Shown here piece by piece: positions 5,940-6,497 of a stretch of 6,497 nt of DNA. A program made the position numbers and the translations under genes. Origin of the DNA: Sulfurovum sp. (GTDB lineage Bacteria > Campylobacterota > Campylobacteria > Campylobacterales > Sulfurovaceae). How positions within the stretch are numbered: position 1 is the stretch's first letter; every line of letters begins with the position of its first letter. Below the pieces are notes generated by a model that worked only from the letters and a program-made list of their open reading frames with translations, made no database searches and was not told the origin of the DNA. Location of the stretch: positions 1 to 6,497 of the forward strand of contig DQVJ01000027.1 of NCBI GenBank assembly GCA_015661795.1, read 5' to 3'.

Positions 5940-5980
5940 CAGACACTATATGGTCTGGAAATTTCCAATAGGAAGGGGGT
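5940..5980 (+). promoter_or_regulatory. Structured rpsU leader with alternative hairpins and strong ribosome site
   Basis: CAGAC (5940-5944) can pair with GTCTG (5953-5957) across an 8-nt loop. It is followed by a perfect 12-nt palindrome, TGGAAATTTCCA (5956-5967). TTCC at 5963-5966 can instead pair with GGAA at 5971-5974, which overlaps the ribosome site. AAGGGGGT (5973-5980) matches the consensus AAGGAGGT at 7 of 8 positions, and the mismatch would be a G-U pair. It is 7 nt before the ATG. The mutually exclusive pairings suggest translational control, which is inference. Confidence 0.45.
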
Positions 5981-5987
5981 GCTTTTT

Positions 5988-6200
5988 ATGCCAGGAATTA
6001 AACTAACTTCACGTGATTCATTTGATGATGCGTACAGAAAGTTCAAAAGACAATGTGACAGAAACCTCATTGTTACTGAAGCAAGAGCTAGACAACACTT
6101 CGAAACTCAAACTGAAAAGAACAAAAAAGAAAAAATTGCAACGCGCAAGAAAATTCTTAAAAAACTCTTCATGCTTAGAAGATACGAGTCTAGACTGTAA
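5988..6200 (+). CDS. rpsU: 30S ribosomal protein S21 (bS21)
   Basis: Small-subunit ribosomal protein located near the 3' end of 16S rRNA, which takes part in translation initiation. The 70-residue product has the family pattern: MPGIKL at the start, SFDDAYRKFKRQCDRN at 11-26, V-T-E-A-R-A-R at 29-35, a lysine-rich helix at about 43-60, and the LRRYESRL ending typical of Campylobacterota. The ATG at 5988 is preferred over an in-frame GTG at 5979 because homologues begin MPGIK and because the GTG lies inside the Shine-Dalgarno sequence AAGGGGGT. It has its own promoter and a structured leader, is divergent from nnr, and is followed by a hairpin that separates it from purT. High expression is likely from the strong ribosome site. 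Confidence 0.97.
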   Translation: MPGIKLTSRDSFDDAYRKFKRQCDRNLIVTEARARQHFETQTEKNKKEKIATRKKILKKLFMLRRYESRL

Positions 6201-6210
6201 TAAGTCTAGC

Positions 6211-6246
6211 GCAGGACAACATGTCCTGCATCTACTTTTCATTTAT
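6211..6246 (+). terminator. Probable intrinsic terminator after rpsU
   Basis: GCAGGACA (6211-6218) and TGTCCTGC (6222-6229) form a perfect 8-bp GC-containing stem with a 3-nt loop. The T-rich stretch CTACTTTTCATTTATT follows. The T-tract is interrupted, so termination may be partial. The position, 10 nt after the rpsU stop, fits. Confidence 0.65.
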
Positions 6247-6301
6247 TATACAAAACCTCACAAAACTTCCAAAACTTATTATTTTTTATCTAAGATTTCG
6301 C

Positions 6302-6307
6302 TAAAAT
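6302..6307 (+). promoter_or_regulatory. Putative -10 box for purT
   Basis: TAAAAT follows an AT-rich stretch (TTATTTTTTATC) and lies 30 nt before the purT start. A start near 6314 would leave a short leader containing the AAAGGA ribosome site. The context GCTAAAATA is the same as at the -10 box at 396-401. Confidence 0.5.
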
Positions 6308-6337
6308 AAATTCAATTATTTTCCAAAGGAAATCCAA

Positions 6338-6497
6338 ATGACATTTACAACGCCCTTACAACAAAACAGCATTAAAATCATGCTCCTAGGTTCTGGTGAA
6401 CTGGGTAAAGAAGTAGCCATCGAGGCACAGAGACTTGGCATTGAAGTCATAGCCGTTGACAAGTATGAAAATGCCCCTGCACACTTAGTAGCAAACA
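6338..6497 (+). CDS. purT: Formate-dependent phosphoribosylglycinamide formyltransferase (GAR transformylase 2), partial
   Basis: ATP-grasp enzyme that makes FGAR from GAR, formate and ATP in the cytoplasm, so it needs no folate. Only the first 53 residues are in the window, of about 390 usual. The N-terminus is diagnostic: the nucleotide-fold segment IMLLGSGELGKEVAIEAQRLG (about residues 14-34), then V-I-A-V-D-K-Y at 37-43 and NAPAHLVA, closely matching the remembered E. coli PurT N-terminus (VMLLGSGELGKEVAIE...). The start is supported by AAAGGA at 6325-6330, 7 nt before the ATG. It follows rpsU but is separated from it by a hairpin and has its own -10 box. PurN, for the same step, is encoded about 1.9 kb to the left on the other strand. 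Whether the rest of the gene is intact cannot be seen. Confidence 0.94.
   Translation, partial: MTFTTPLQQNSIKIMLLGSGELGKEVAIEAQRLGIEVIAVDKYENAPAHLVAN

Noticed and set aside
5979..5987. GTG at 5979 as the rpsU start
   Set aside because: It lies within the Shine-Dalgarno sequence, and S21 homologues begin MPGIK, matching the ATG at 5988.

Overview
The window looks like ordinary chromosome of a Campylobacterota (epsilonproteobacterial) species. A free-living Sulfurovum/Sulfurimonas-type relative is my best guess. The basis is the S21 protein with its MPGIK start and LRRYESRL end, the AT-rich codon use, the lack of clear -35 boxes before TATAAT/TAAAAT -10 boxes, and the mix of housekeeping genes. 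This is inference from remembered families, not a database match. I see no mobile element, CRISPR array, tRNA or rRNA.

Layout. At the left edge is the N-terminal part of a farnesyl/polyprenyl diphosphate synthase (ispA, minus strand). It is divergent from a 69-residue membrane protein (plus strand). Next on the minus strand are shikimate kinase (aroK) and, just upstream of it, an unrecognised 92-residue basic protein that probably shares its transcript. A divergent, nearly overlapping promoter separates that pair from a classical short-chain dehydrogenase (plus strand). The dehydrogenase ends 5 bp from the end of a tight minus-strand cluster, which in transcription order is bifunctional NAD(P)HX epimerase/dehydratase (nnr/YjeF), purN, a small three-helix membrane protein and a MATE efflux transporter. 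On the right the plus strand carries rpsU (S21) with a structured leader and a terminator-like hairpin, and then the first 53 codons of purT.

How the genes fit together. Most are core metabolism or translation: isoprenoid chain elongation, the shikimate pathway, repair of damaged NAD(P)H, the GAR formylation step of purine synthesis (two unrelated enzymes, PurN and PurT, encoded about 1.9 kb apart), and a ribosomal protein. The MATE pump and the dehydrogenase have no substrate that can be read from the sequence.

The points most worth a second look are the MATE gene, whose conserved N-terminus extends 26 codons upstream of its first ATG into sequence with no ATG/GTG/TTG; the PurN/PurT redundancy; alternative hairpins in the rpsU leader over a near-consensus Shine-Dalgarno sequence; two genes with a -10 box exactly 6 nt from the ATG (possible leaderless mRNAs); and an adenylate-kinase-like GKGT P-loop in AroK. 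I found no convincing new multi-gene system.
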